Positions 46,028 to 54,780 of a stretch of DNA of 64,000 nucleotides are shown here, piece after piece. A program made the translations under genes and the position numbers. The DNA is from Bacteroidales bacterium M7 (GTDB lineage: Bacteria > Bacteroidota > Bacteroidia > Bacteroidales > Muribaculaceae), in NCBI GenBank assembly GCA_001689515.1, contig LUJR01000010.1, positions 1 to 64,000 on the forward strand, in the 5' to 3' direction. Positions within the stretch are counted from its first letter, which is position 1; each line of letters opens with the position of its first letter. A model generated the notes under the pieces. That model was not told the DNA's origin, searched no databases, and saw only the letters and a program-made list of their open reading frames with translations.

Positions 46028-46035
46028 CAAAGATA
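46028..46035 (-). promoter_or_regulatory. Promoter -7 box for the acyltransferase
   Basis: CAAAGATA on the plus strand, TATCTTTG on the minus strand, about 42 bases before the ATG at 45985. Confidence 0.65.
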
Positions 46036-46090
46036 CGCATTTTTAAGAAAGTTTAGGAGTGGGAGGCTTGTGGGGGGAGGGATTTGCTGC

Positions 46091-46098
46091 TAATTTTG
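46091..46098 (+). promoter_or_regulatory. Promoter -7 box for the small acidic protein
   Basis: TAATTTTG, a full TAnnTTTG match, 20 bases before the ATG at 46119. Confidence 0.65.
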
Positions 46099-46118
46099 TC
46101 AATTAACATCTGCTTCAT

Positions 46119-46427
46119 ATGGAATATAACGAGAAGAAAGCTATCGAATTCATATTGTCACGGCTCTCCGAGGAGCATCGTCAGGCATACTCCGACGACG
46201 AAATCCTCAATGTCATCGACATCATATGGGATTATTATGAGGAAAGCGGACTGCTTGACCCCGCGACTGCCATGACCGACGATGAGGATGCTGAAGAGCA
46301 AGAATTAGCCCAGCTCACATCACATGTCAGGAAGATGCTTGCCAAAGACAAGGGAACTACGATTCTTGCCGAAGATGTGGATGTCATCATCGCCGCAGAA
46401 ATAGAATACGAAAATTCCATCATCTGA
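46119..46427 (+). CDS. Small acidic protein of unknown function
   Basis: 102 residues, strongly acidic and helical, with no signal peptide or membrane segment. Visible blocks: KKAIEFILSRLSEEHRQAYSDDEILNVIDIIWDYYEESGLL and an acidic linker TDDEDAEEQE, then a helix with VRKMLAKDKGT and VDVIIAAEIEYE. I do not recognise the family with certainty, though it reads like a conserved Bacteroidales protein. It lies 12 bases before the OmpA-domain gene and probably shares its message. Confidence 0.75.
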   Translation: MEYNEKKAIEFILSRLSEEHRQAYSDDEILNVIDIIWDYYEESGLLDPATAMTDDEDAEEQELAQLTSHVRKMLAKDKGTTILAEDVDVIIAAEIEYENSII

Positions 46428-46439
46428 CCTCTGCCGACA

Positions 46440-47087
46440 ATGTTTCAGATCGTGACACGCGCCGCCCTGCTTCTTGCTCTCGTCCTAAGCCAGTCGGTGC
46501 ATCTCCGGGCAGATGATTTCCGCGACCCCTACGCTGACTATGACGAGACAGCTGCCTTAGATATGGAAATAGAGGAAAACCTCGCTACTCCTGTCATCCA
46601 GCAGGCTGAGAAAGCCCCTATAGTGAAATACATGACCGCACTCGCTCACCAGCTCAAGCAACGCTACAAAGTGGAGACCATGAGAGCCGGGGAAGTGATA
46701 GTGGTTACCATACCTTCCGACGAGCTTTTTATGCCCAACGACACGCTGCTGTCACCGGATGCACCATCGCTGTTGAGACCGTTGCTGCCGTTGTTCCGCG
46801 ATCCCGACCTGTTCAAACTCGTATATGCCGTCCACACTGACAATACAGGTTCCCCGTCATATATCGAAAATCTCGCATCGGCACGCAATCAGTCGATATA
46901 CGCATGGCTGATGGATGTTGCCAAAGTCAATCCCGACCTGTTTATCATCAACTATGACATGGGCGATTCGCGCCCTCTGACCGACAATGACACACGTGAC
47001 CATCGCGCCCTCAACCGCCGCATAGAGTTTTTCTTAGTCCCTGGTCCCAAACTGATAACACTCGCCCACACCAAGAAAATCAAATAG
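46440..47087 (+). CDS. OmpA-domain envelope protein
   Basis: 215 residues with a signal peptide (MFQIVTRAALLLALVLSQSVHLRA). The second half is a compact OmpA-like peptidoglycan-binding domain: IPSDELFMPNDTLLSP, FKLVYAVHTDNTGSPSYIENLASARNQSIYAWL and a terminal NRRIEFFLVP, where the NxxLSxxRA-like stretch is SYIENLASARNQS. The first part has no barrel, so it is probably a periplasmic or lipid-free wall-binding protein. It follows the small acidic gene by 12 bases. Confidence 0.82.
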   Translation: MFQIVTRAALLLALVLSQSVHLRADDFRDPYADYDETAALDMEIEENLATPVIQQAEKAPIVKYMTALAHQLKQRYKVETMRAGEVIVVTIPSDELFMPNDTLLSPDAPSLLRPLLPLFRDPDLFKLVYAVHTDNTGSPSYIENLASARNQSIYAWLMDVAKVNPDLFIINYDMGDSRPLTDNDTRDHRALNRRIEFFLVPGPKLITLAHTKKIK

Positions 47088-47127
47088 GATGATTTTATAA
47101 GATTTATAAATCTCATAGATAACAAGC

Positions 47128-47163
47128 CGGTCCCTGACAGAAATTTCCGTCAAGGACCGTTTT
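47128..47163 (+). terminator. Hairpin after the OmpA-domain gene
   Basis: CGGTCCCTGAC (about 47128-47138) pairs with GTCAAGGACCG (about 47149-47159) with one bulge, followed by TTTT. It also lies just downstream of rnpB on the other strand. Confidence 0.6.
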
Positions 47164-47168
47164 GCATG

Positions 47169-47566
47169 GGAGCCGGACTATAAGCCGGGTTATGTCAGCC
47201 TGCCAGTTCCCGCCATAGAATGTCGGGCACGTCAGACCGTCTGATCATTTATCTACGCGATGTGTCACCACCTCGCTCCAGCAGCCTACCCCCCGGCAAT
47301 GGGCGAGCAACCCTTAAATGCCGGTATACTTGGCCTTGCAACCCATAAGGCATGCGGCATCCCATGTCACCATGGGACCCGGTGGTCTCTTACACCGCCT
47401 TTTCACCCTTACCTCACCTACGCGGAGCGTGTGGCGAGGCGGTCATTTTCTGTCACGCTGCTCTGCCGTCACCGGCAGCTTCCCGTTAAGAAGTATGGCG
47501 CTCTGTGTTGCCCGGACTTTCCTCATGTCGCTCTCGTAGTCGACCCGCGATCAGACATCCGGCTCC
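47169..47566 (-). ncRNA. rnpB: RNase P RNA
   Basis: Catalytic RNA that matures tRNA 5' ends. On the minus strand the conserved core GAGGAAAGTCCGGGC is near 47524-47510, followed by CACAGAGC, and the 3' part has the matching conserved strand near 47190 (ATAACCCGGCTTATAG). The P1 helix GGAGCCGG (47566 to 47559) with CCGGCTCC (47176 to 47169) sets the ends to within a few bases. It lies only 18 bases after the fabD stop on the same strand, so it may be processed from a fabD transcript or have an internal promoter. Confidence 0.93.
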
Positions 47567-47584
47567 GTATTGTGTGAGTGTTTC

Positions 47585-48463
47585 CTACTGTTTGCCTGAT
47601 GTGGTGACCTCGCGGCAGATTTTGCCTACGAGACCCTGGAGCACCTTGCCCGGACCGAGTTCCACAAACTCAGTGGCACCGTCTGCCACCATGTTCTGCA
47701 CGCTCTGAGTCCAGCGTACAGGCGCTGTCAGCTGAGCCACGAGATTAGCCTTGATTTCAGCAGGATCGGTATGAGGCTTTGCATCCACATTCTGGTACAC
47801 AGGACATACGGGAGCTGACACAGTGGTCTTCTCGATAGCCTCAGCAAGTTCGGCACGTGCAGGCTCCATGCAGGGAGAGTGGAATGCACCGCCTACTTTG
47901 AGTTTCAGCGCACGCTTGGCACCGGCAGCAAGAGCCTTCTCGCAAGCGGCATCAATGGCGGGCTCCTCACCTGAAATCACAATCTGACCGGGACAGTTAT
48001 AGTTGGCGCATACCACCACACCGTCCACGCTGTCACAAATCTCCTCTACTACATTGTCGGGCAGAGCAAGCACGGCTGCCATGGTAGAGGGTGTCTTTTC
48101 GCATGCCTTCTGCATAGCCTGTGCACGGGCAGATACAAGACGCAGACCGTCCTCAAATGTAAGCGCACCGGCTGCCACGAGTGCAGAAAATTCTCCAAGA
48201 GAGTGTCCTGCCACCATGTCGGGTTTGAACTCATCGCCGAGACACTTGGCAAGTATAACCGAGTGGAGGAAAATGGCGGGCTGTGTGACCTTGGTCTGAC
48301 GGAGATCCTCATCGGTGCCGGCAAACATCAGATCGGTGATGCGGAAACCGAGGATTTCGTTGGCTTTCTCAAACATGTCATGAGCCATCTGATTGTTGTC
48401 ATACAGATCTTTGCCCATGCCTACAAACTGCGCCCCCTGTCCGGGGAATACGAATGCTTTCAT
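47585..48463 (-). CDS. fabD: Malonyl-CoA--ACP transacylase
   Basis: Moves malonyl groups to acyl carrier protein in fatty-acid synthesis. 292 residues. FPGQGAQFVGMGKDLYD starts at residue 5; the active serine is in VAGHSLGEFSALVAAG near 92; the catalytic His is in VGGAFHSPCMEPA near 197. Standard length. It has its own promoter and is followed immediately by rnpB on the same strand. Confidence 0.95.
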   Translation of the reverse strand: MKAFVFPGQGAQFVGMGKDLYDNNQMAHDMFEKANEILGFRITDLMFAGTDEDLRQTKVTQPAIFLHSVILAKCLGDEFKPDMVAGHSLGEFSALVAAGALTFEDGLRLVSARAQAMQKACEKTPSTMAAVLALPDNVVEEICDSVDGVVVCANYNCPGQIVISGEEPAIDAACEKALAAGAKRALKLKVGGAFHSPCMEPARAELAEAIEKTTVSAPVCPVYQNVDAKPHTDPAEIKANLVAQLTAPVRWTQSVQNMVADGATEFVELGPGKVLQGLVGKICREVTTSGKQ

Positions 48464-48510
48464 TCTCTCTGTGTAGTTGTTTTATGGTTGTTGTTAATGT
48501 TTCAAGACTG

Positions 48511-48518
48511 CAAAGGTA
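48511..48518 (-). promoter_or_regulatory. Promoter -7 box for fabD
   Basis: CAAAGGTA on the plus strand, TACCTTTG on the minus strand, about 48 bases before the fabD ATG. Confidence 0.65.
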
Positions 48519-48545
48519 GGCATTTTTATCGTATCACGCGTCCTG

Positions 48546-49850
48546 TCATCCTCCGAAATTGTCATAGTGGATGGATGAAGGTTCCACGCCGAGGCCGTCA
48601 AGCATATTGTTGACAGCTGCCGACATCGGCCCCGGTCCACACATATAATACTCTATCTCCTCAGGCTCGTCGTGATCCTTGAGATAAGTGTCATATATGA
48701 CCTGATGCACAAATCCAGGAGTGTACTTGACACCTGCAGCATCTGCGGCAGGATCCGGACGGTCCAGGGCGAGATGGAACTTGAAGTTGGGGAATTCCTT
48801 CTCCAATTTCAGGAAATCATCAAGATAGAACACCTCATTGAGAGCCCTCGCGCCGTAGAAGTAATTCATCTTACGGTCGGTGGTCTTTAGTGTCTTAAGC
48901 ATCCACATGATCTGCGAGCGCAGGGGAGCCATGCCGGCACCACCGCCTATCCACATCATCTCCTTCTTGCTGTCAACAATCGGATGGAAATCGCCGTAAG
49001 GTCCGCTCATCAGCACCTTGTCACCCGGTTTGAGCGAAAAAATGTAGCTTGATGCTATGCCCGGAGGCACGTCCATGAATCCGGTCTGCGGTTTCGGCTT
49101 CATAGGCGGAGTGGCTATGCGCACAGTCAGCATGATGCGGTCGCCCTCGTCGGGATAGTTTGCCATCGAGTAAGCCCTCACGGTGGTCTCCTTGTTGGAA
49201 GCCTTGAGGCTGAAAAGCCCGAACTTCTCCCATGCCGGCAAATATTCCTCCCCTATCAACGCCTTGTCGATATCCTTGTCATAGTCCATCGTGTAGGGAG
49301 GTATCTTGATCTGGGCGTATGAACCCGGTATGAAATCCATATGTTCGCCGGGAGGCAACGCCACGATAAACTCTTTGATAAAGGTGGCGACATTGCGGTT
49401 GCTGATCACCGTGCACTCCCACTCCTTGATGCTGAGCACTGAAGCCGGGACATCTATTGCCATATCCTCGCGCACCTTGACCTGACATGCCAGACGCCAA
49501 TGATCCTTGACCTCGCGACGTGACAGATGCACAGTCTCAGTGGGCAGCACCTCACCGCCACCCTGCATCACCTGCACACGGCACTGTGCACAGCTGCCCT
49601 TGCCTCCGCATGCCGACGGCAGAAACACATCGGCATTGGCAAGCGATGACAGCAGATTGCCTCCCGATGCCACATGCACATCCTTCTCATTGTTAATGGT
49701 AATGGTCACATCGCCGCTCTTGACCAGATAATGCTTTGCCACAAGCAATATGGCTACAAGCACCAGCGTGATGACGAGAAATATTCCTATTGCCGCCCAG
49801 ATGGTCTGCGACATCAGTGACAGCGCTATTGAAGCTGTGACGTTATACAT
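48546..49850 (-). CDS. nqrF: Na+-translocating NADH:quinone reductase subunit F
   Basis: Entry point of electrons from NADH. 434 residues. One N-terminal membrane segment (IWAAIGIFLVITLVLVAILLVA), then a [2Fe-2S] ferredoxin domain with ACGGKGSCAQC and a later Cys in RLACQVKV, then an FAD domain (RAYSMANYP near 227) and an NADH domain (WIGGGAGMAPLRSQIMW near 305), ending CGPGPMSAAVNNML. Last gene of the nqrA-F operon, 26 bases after nqrE. Confidence 0.96.
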   Translation of the reverse strand: MYNVTASIALSLMSQTIWAAIGIFLVITLVLVAILLVAKHYLVKSGDVTITINNEKDVHVASGGNLLSSLANADVFLPSACGGKGSCAQCRVQVMQGGGEVLPTETVHLSRREVKDHWRLACQVKVREDMAIDVPASVLSIKEWECTVISNRNVATFIKEFIVALPPGEHMDFIPGSYAQIKIPPYTMDYDKDIDKALIGEEYLPAWEKFGLFSLKASNKETTVRAYSMANYPDEGDRIMLTVRIATPPMKPKPQTGFMDVPPGIASSYIFSLKPGDKVLMSGPYGDFHPIVDSKKEMMWIGGGAGMAPLRSQIMWMLKTLKTTDRKMNYFYGARALNEVFYLDDFLKLEKEFPNFKFHLALDRPDPAADAAGVKYTPGFVHQVIYDTYLKDHDEPEEIEYYMCGPGPMSAAVNNMLDGLGVEPSSIHYDNFGG

Positions 49851-49876
49851 GTGTCAGTGCTTTGGATTAATACATT

Positions 49877-50494
49877 TCAGATTTTGATACCGAGAAAACT
49901 CATGAATGCCACTCCCATCAGAGCGGTCACGATAAACGTGATACCGATGCCTCTGAGCGGTGCGGGCACGCTGCTGTAGGCTGCCAATCGCTCACGTATG
50001 GCTGCCACCGCCGTGATGGCAAGAAGCCAACCTATACCCCAGCCGCCGCCGGCACACACCGCCGTCCACACGCTCGGGAAATCCCTCTGCTCCATAAACA
50101 GCGAGCCGCCCAATATGGCGCAGTTGACCGCGATCAGCGGCAGGAAGATACCCAAAGAGGCATAGAGCGAGGGGCTGTACTTCTCCACAGCCATCTCCAC
50201 AAGCTGTGTCATCGATGCTATGACCGCTATGAACATTATGAGCGACAGGAAGCTAAGGTCTACGTCGGCATATTCCGGTCCGAGCCATACCAATGCTCCA
50301 GCCTTCAACACATAGGTTTCAAGCAGATAATTGACCGGCAGAGTGATGACAAGCATGAAAGTCACAGCCAATCCGAGTCCGAATGCGGTCTTGACGTTCT
50401 TGCTGACCGCAAGAAACGAACACATGCCCAGGAAGTAGGCAAATATCATATTGTCGACGAAAATCGACCGCAGGAATATATTGAAATTCTCCAT
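49877..50494 (-). CDS. nqrE: Na+-translocating NADH:quinone reductase subunit E
   Basis: 205 residues with six membrane segments. The typical FVDNMIFAYFLGMCSFLAVSKNVKTAFGLG start carries one conserved Cys (Cys26 region), and a second is in LIAVNCAILGGSLFM near 118; in NqrD/E pairs these Cys bind an iron centre in the membrane. Paired with nqrD. Confidence 0.96.
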   Translation of the reverse strand: MENFNIFLRSIFVDNMIFAYFLGMCSFLAVSKNVKTAFGLGLAVTFMLVITLPVNYLLETYVLKAGALVWLGPEYADVDLSFLSLIMFIAVIASMTQLVEMAVEKYSPSLYASLGIFLPLIAVNCAILGGSLFMEQRDFPSVWTAVCAGGGWGIGWLLAITAVAAIRERLAAYSSVPAPLRGIGITFIVTALMGVAFMSFLGIKI

Positions 50495-50549
50495 CTTCGG
50501 TATGAGATGTATTTGTTATATTAATATCTGTTAGCCAGCGGATTATGGC

Positions 50550-51173
50550 TCACTCCTGTAGTTCCTTGTTGCGGCTGCGCTGCACCCATATGATGCATGC
50601 CACCACAATTAGAGCCATCGGGGGCAGAATCATCAGACCATTGTTGACATAACCATGGTCATAACACCACTGCGGCACCACCTGATATCCCAGCAATGTC
50701 CCGTTGCCGAGAAGTTCGCGGAAAAAAGCCACGATGACAAGTATTATTGCATACCCGGCTCCGTTGCCTATGCCGTCGAGCAGCGAGGGCCACGGCTTGT
50801 TGCTCATGGCGAAAGCCTCCAGACGCCCCATGAGTATGCAGTTGGTGATAATCAGCGATATGAACACCGAGAGCTGTTTGCTGACATCGTACATATAAGC
50901 CTGGAGGAGCTGATCGACGATGATGACCAAAGCTGCCACCACCACAAGTTGCACTATGATACGTATGTTGGTAGGGATGGTATTGCGTATAAGTGAGATA
51001 ATCACATTGCTGAAAGCCAGCACCACTATCACCGAAAGCCCCATCACCAATGCTGGTGCGAGCTTGACAGTCACCGCCAGCACCGAACAGATACCGAGCA
51101 CCTGCACTATCACAGGATTGTTGCGGCTCAGAGGGTTGAACAGCACACTTCGTAACGATACTTTCTCTGACAT
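50550..51173 (-). CDS. nqrD: Na+-translocating NADH:quinone reductase subunit D
   Basis: 207 residues with six membrane segments. The conserved blocks NNPVIVQVLGICSVLAVTVKLAPALVMG and LIITNCILMGRLEAFA carry the membrane Cys residues that match those of NqrE. Sits between nqrC and nqrE with 40 and 55 base gaps. Confidence 0.96.
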   Translation of the reverse strand: MSEKVSLRSVLFNPLSRNNPVIVQVLGICSVLAVTVKLAPALVMGLSVIVVLAFSNVIISLIRNTIPTNIRIIVQLVVVAALVIIVDQLLQAYMYDVSKQLSVFISLIITNCILMGRLEAFAMSNKPWPSLLDGIGNGAGYAIILVIVAFFRELLGNGTLLGYQVVPQWCYDHGYVNNGLMILPPMALIVVACIIWVQRSRNKELQE

Positions 51174-51213
51174 ATTGAGTTTATGTTTTATATGCTATTA
51201 TACTCTACTTATG

Positions 51214-51933
51214 TTACTTCTTCTCTCGGCTGACCGATGTCAGGAATGCACGGTAGGGCACGAGACAGTTGTCAAGCATCGCGCTTACACCCTTGCTCGT
51301 GATAGTGCCGCCCGATATGCCGTCCACATAGTCTTCATTGCCAGTGGGTCGCATGCCTGGTTTGACCACGGAGATGGGCTGGAACACACCGTCCTTGATA
51401 ATGTGCTTGCCATCAAAACGGTCGCTGAACTGAGGCTTCTCTATCTCGGCGCCCAAGCCCGGGGTTTCCCCTTTGTGGGCGAAATATGCACCATAGACGG
51501 TAGTGCCGTCAGCATCGATGCTGATATACCCCCATATAGGTCCCCACAAGCCTGTGCCGCTCATCGGGATGATATATTTGGTCGCACCGTCTACGTCTGC
51601 CACAAACAGTGGTAAGAGACGTTTGTCACTCGGCAGCTTGCTCTGCTGTGCCACGTCTATGTCGAAAGCGTTCTCTCCTTCCACCTCTCGCCCGGAGGCA
51701 TCGAGTACCTTCTGCCCCACGATATAGCGGTCAAACACTTCTGCGGGCTTCTCCCCTTGAGCCGGAGCTACGTGGATTGATGCCAGTATCTGTTTCATCT
51801 TGTCGGCGCGCGCGTTTTCATTCTGCTTGCCGCGCAGAGCCATGGCGGTATATGCCAGAGCCGCGCCCACCACCACTACCATGATGATGATATACACCAC
51901 GGTATATACATTGCTCTGTCTGTTGAGTTTCAT
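51214..51933 (-). CDS. nqrC: Na+-translocating NADH:quinone reductase subunit C
   Basis: 239 residues. One N-terminal membrane segment (VYTVVYIIIMVVVVGAALAYTAMAL) and a periplasmic FMN domain. The flavin-bearing threonine is in the SGGTITS motif near residue 212, the local form of S-G-A-T-x-T-S. The ApbE enzyme needed for flavin attachment is not in this window. Starts 4 bases after nqrB. Confidence 0.96.
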   Translation of the reverse strand: MKLNRQSNVYTVVYIIIMVVVVGAALAYTAMALRGKQNENARADKMKQILASIHVAPAQGEKPAEVFDRYIVGQKVLDASGREVEGENAFDIDVAQQSKLPSDKRLLPLFVADVDGATKYIIPMSGTGLWGPIWGYISIDADGTTVYGAYFAHKGETPGLGAEIEKPQFSDRFDGKHIIKDGVFQPISVVKPGMRPTGNEDYVDGISGGTITSKGVSAMLDNCLVPYRAFLTSVSREKK

Positions 51934-51937
51934 ATTG

Positions 51938-53221
51938 TCAAGCCTTTGAAATCAGGCGGTTACGTCTGCGACGCACATTGCCTTGGATTACACAATAGTC
52001 AATCAGCGGTGCGAAGGCGTTCATCAGCAGCACTGCCAGCATGGCTCCTTCGGGATAACCGTTATTATAGGTGCGTATCAGTATCGCTATCACACCTATC
52101 ATAAAGCCGTAGACATACTTGCCCGCGGCTGTCCTCGCCGCAGTCACCGGATCTGTTGCCATAAACACCGCCGCAAACGCGAATCCGCCGTAGCAAAGCT
52201 GTTCCCACGGGGTCAGGAACGAACAGGGATAAGTAGGCGTGGAGAACGTATGCGCCACAAATCCCATCACTACACCGCCGGCAAACACCGAGAGAATAAT
52301 GCGCCAGTCAGCGATGCCGCCGATAAGCAATATGGCAGCACCAATCAGGATGCACAGTGTGGATGTCTCGCCGAAACTGCCGGGTATCAGACCTAAGAAA
52401 GCATCCCATAGGCTCAAAGGGTCACCAAGGATATTGGTCAACGTCATCTCGCCTCCGGCATGAGTCGCTGCCTGGCCTAACGGGGTCGCCCCGGAGAAGC
52501 CGTCGGCAAAGCCGACCGTATGCCCCACGCCCATGATAGGCTCCGTGGCAACAAACACCTTGTCGCCGCTCATCTGGGCTGGATAGGCGAAAAACAGGAA
52601 CGCTCTCGTCACCAACGCCACATTGAATATATTATAGCCCGTGCCTCCAAACACCTCTTTGGCAAATATCACCGCAAAAGCTGTGGCTACAGCTATCATC
52701 CAACACGGAGTGTTGACAGGGCATATGAGCGGTATGAGGATACCCGTGACGAGAAAACCCTCCTGGATTTCCTCATGCTTGATCTGCGCCGACACAAACT
52801 CTATGCCGAGTCCCACGATGTAGGCAGTCAGCAGTTTGGGCAACACTGCGAGGAAACCATAGAGCATCATGCCCCAGAATGAGTAGTCTGACTGCACAGC
52901 CCCGGCACCGAGCCAGTTTTGATAACCGGTGTTGTACATGCCAAACAACAGACAGGGCAGCAACGCCACCACCACCGTTATCATGATGCGTTTTGAGTCT
53001 ATGCTGTCATGCATATGCACTCCTGACGACGAGGTGGTCTTGGGAGTGAATAGAAACGAGTCAAACCCCTCGTAGACCGAGTGGAGGGCACTCAATCTGC
53101 CCCCCTCTTCAAAGAGGGGTCTCGCCTTGTCGAAAATACGTCTCAGCGGATTCACAGTATGCGTGATTTTTCTGATGAATATGTTAAATACTATATTTTG
53201 TATCGCATAGTGCCATGTCAA
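51938..53221 (-). CDS. nqrB: Na+-translocating NADH:quinone reductase subunit B
   Basis: 427 residues with about 10 membrane segments. The covalent FMN threonine is in DGFSGATPLGQAA near 245. This subunit also binds quinone and forms the sodium path with NqrD/E. Its ATG overlaps the nqrA stop by 4 bases, so translation is probably coupled. Confidence 0.96.
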   Translation of the reverse strand: MTWHYAIQNIVFNIFIRKITHTVNPLRRIFDKARPLFEEGGRLSALHSVYEGFDSFLFTPKTTSSSGVHMHDSIDSKRIMITVVVALLPCLLFGMYNTGYQNWLGAGAVQSDYSFWGMMLYGFLAVLPKLLTAYIVGLGIEFVSAQIKHEEIQEGFLVTGILIPLICPVNTPCWMIAVATAFAVIFAKEVFGGTGYNIFNVALVTRAFLFFAYPAQMSGDKVFVATEPIMGVGHTVGFADGFSGATPLGQAATHAGGEMTLTNILGDPLSLWDAFLGLIPGSFGETSTLCILIGAAILLIGGIADWRIILSVFAGGVVMGFVAHTFSTPTYPCSFLTPWEQLCYGGFAFAAVFMATDPVTAARTAAGKYVYGFMIGVIAILIRTYNNGYPEGAMLAVLLMNAFAPLIDYCVIQGNVRRRRNRLISKA

Positions 53222-54576
53222 GCCTCTCGACGCATATAGTCCAGACCTTCTCGCACTATCTTCTGCAACTCAAGTTTAGAGGGGTCAGCCCATTCAGCCA
53301 CCGCCACATCCTCGGGCGCGATTTCGTATATGCCGAGAGCCTCCATCTCCTCTATGTTACGCGAAAGTATCGCCTTGACAAGCGGTTCGAGCATGATATC
53401 CATCGGGAGCATGCGGTCATAGACACCTGACATGATCATCGCACGTCTGCCGCCGTGAAGCAGAGCGTCGCCGCCCAATTTGCGCTTGGGCATGTATGCC
53501 GACAGGAATGTGCGTGACGCGCTCATTTTGTTGGGTGACAATGATGCCCAACCGAGCATCTCATCTTTGTCGTCACCCTCGGCTATGACTGTCACCTGTC
53601 TGTATGGGAAGTGCAGGTATCCGTCAATATCGGTACGTACGCCAGTCAGCACGTTACCTGCAACAATGCGGTGGTGCTTCCCGTCATCTGCTATATGTCC
53701 GGCAAGCAGGGTGTGCATGTCTGCTCCGACAAGCGTCCGTACCAATCCGCGATTCACCGCCTCAGGACCTGTTATAGCGACACTCGTCAGCGATGCTCCG
53801 CTGCCTGTGCGTGCCCAATACCCTATCTTGTCGAGAGTATCAATATCAAGTGTCCATACAGTCTCACCCTTATTGACAGGGGCTATATGGTTGACCATCA
53901 CATCCGGATTGCCAGCAGGATGCGGACCCGAGATTTCCACCCATACCGCCCCGGTAACTGACGGCTGCGCTTGGCCTGGACGCTTGGAGATATAGATCTT
54001 GCCATCGGTCAGCCGAGCCAGATAGTTTATGCCAGCCTGTATGTTCTTGGCAGTTATGGAACAGCCATCAAATCCAGTCGCCAATGGTGCAGAATCAAAT
54101 CCAGCCACGAATATGTCACGCGGCACGGCATCTGGTCGCGGCACTATGGCATAGGGAAGCTGTCGCATCCATGACCACAGTCCGCTGCGGCACAAAGCAT
54201 CTACAGCCTCTTCACGTGACATCTTGGAAACTGTATCTTTGTCAGGGGCATCTTCATTCCAGTCTATATCGCCCTGCGGCGTCACCACCACGCGCTCTAT
54301 CTTACGCCGTGACCCTCTGACCACTTCCTTGACTACACCTTTGGCTGGAGAAGCAAGCACTACCTGTGGATACTCCTTGTCATGCATCAGCGGAGTTCCG
54401 ATAGCGACCTCATCGCCCTCCTTCACATCTAATTTGGGTGTAATGCCTGGAAAATCATCAGGGCATATGGATACAGCCGATGGAGCGACTGCAGGCAGCT
54501 TCTCTAATGCCTCCCCCTTGAGGGGCAAGTCCAGGCCACGCTTCAACTTAAGTTGTAATGTGGAATTTGTTTTCAT
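53218..54576 (-). CDS. nqrA: Na+-translocating NADH:quinone reductase subunit A
   Basis: 452 residues, soluble, first gene of the operon. It starts STLQLKLKRGLDLPLKGEA and includes the usual PDDFPGITPKLDVKEGDEVAIGTPL barrel-sandwich region near 38-62 and the C-terminal blocks GWASLSPNKMSASRTFLS and EALGIYEIAPEDVAVAEW. Binds quinone at the cytoplasmic face. Promoter at 54622. Confidence 0.96.
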   Translation of the reverse strand: MKTNSTLQLKLKRGLDLPLKGEALEKLPAVAPSAVSICPDDFPGITPKLDVKEGDEVAIGTPLMHDKEYPQVVLASPAKGVVKEVVRGSRRKIERVVVTPQGDIDWNEDAPDKDTVSKMSREEAVDALCRSGLWSWMRQLPYAIVPRPDAVPRDIFVAGFDSAPLATGFDGCSITAKNIQAGINYLARLTDGKIYISKRPGQAQPSVTGAVWVEISGPHPAGNPDVMVNHIAPVNKGETVWTLDIDTLDKIGYWARTGSGASLTSVAITGPEAVNRGLVRTLVGADMHTLLAGHIADDGKHHRIVAGNVLTGVRTDIDGYLHFPYRQVTVIAEGDDKDEMLGWASLSPNKMSASRTFLSAYMPKRKLGGDALLHGGRRAMIMSGVYDRMLPMDIMLEPLVKAILSRNIEEMEALGIYEIAPEDVAVAEWADPSKLELQKIVREGLDYMRREA

Positions 54577-54621
54577 GGGTAATTCATAAGGTATAATCCG
54601 CCTGACGGCTGATTAACCCCA

Positions 54622-54629
54622 CAAATTTA
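54622..54629 (-). promoter_or_regulatory. Promoter -7 box for the nqr operon
   Basis: CAAATTTA on the plus strand, TAAATTTG on the minus strand, about 46 bases before the nqrA ATG. Confidence 0.65.
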
Positions 54630-54724
54630 AAAATTAATACACAAATCTTTCCATATTTTTACAAAAAATATCCCCATAAGGTTCACAAACGCACTTAATA
54701 ATCCACATTTCCACGGAAAAAGCG

Positions 54725-54732
54725 TAAATTTG
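54725..54732 (+). promoter_or_regulatory. Promoter -7 box for the nfnAB-like pair
   Basis: TAAATTTG, a full TAnnTTTG match. It places the ATG at 54781, not an upstream codon at 54730, as the start. Confidence 0.7.
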
Positions 54733-54780
54733 CATCTAATTATTACTAATCATTTATCTTCGCAACGAAGAGTATTAGCC

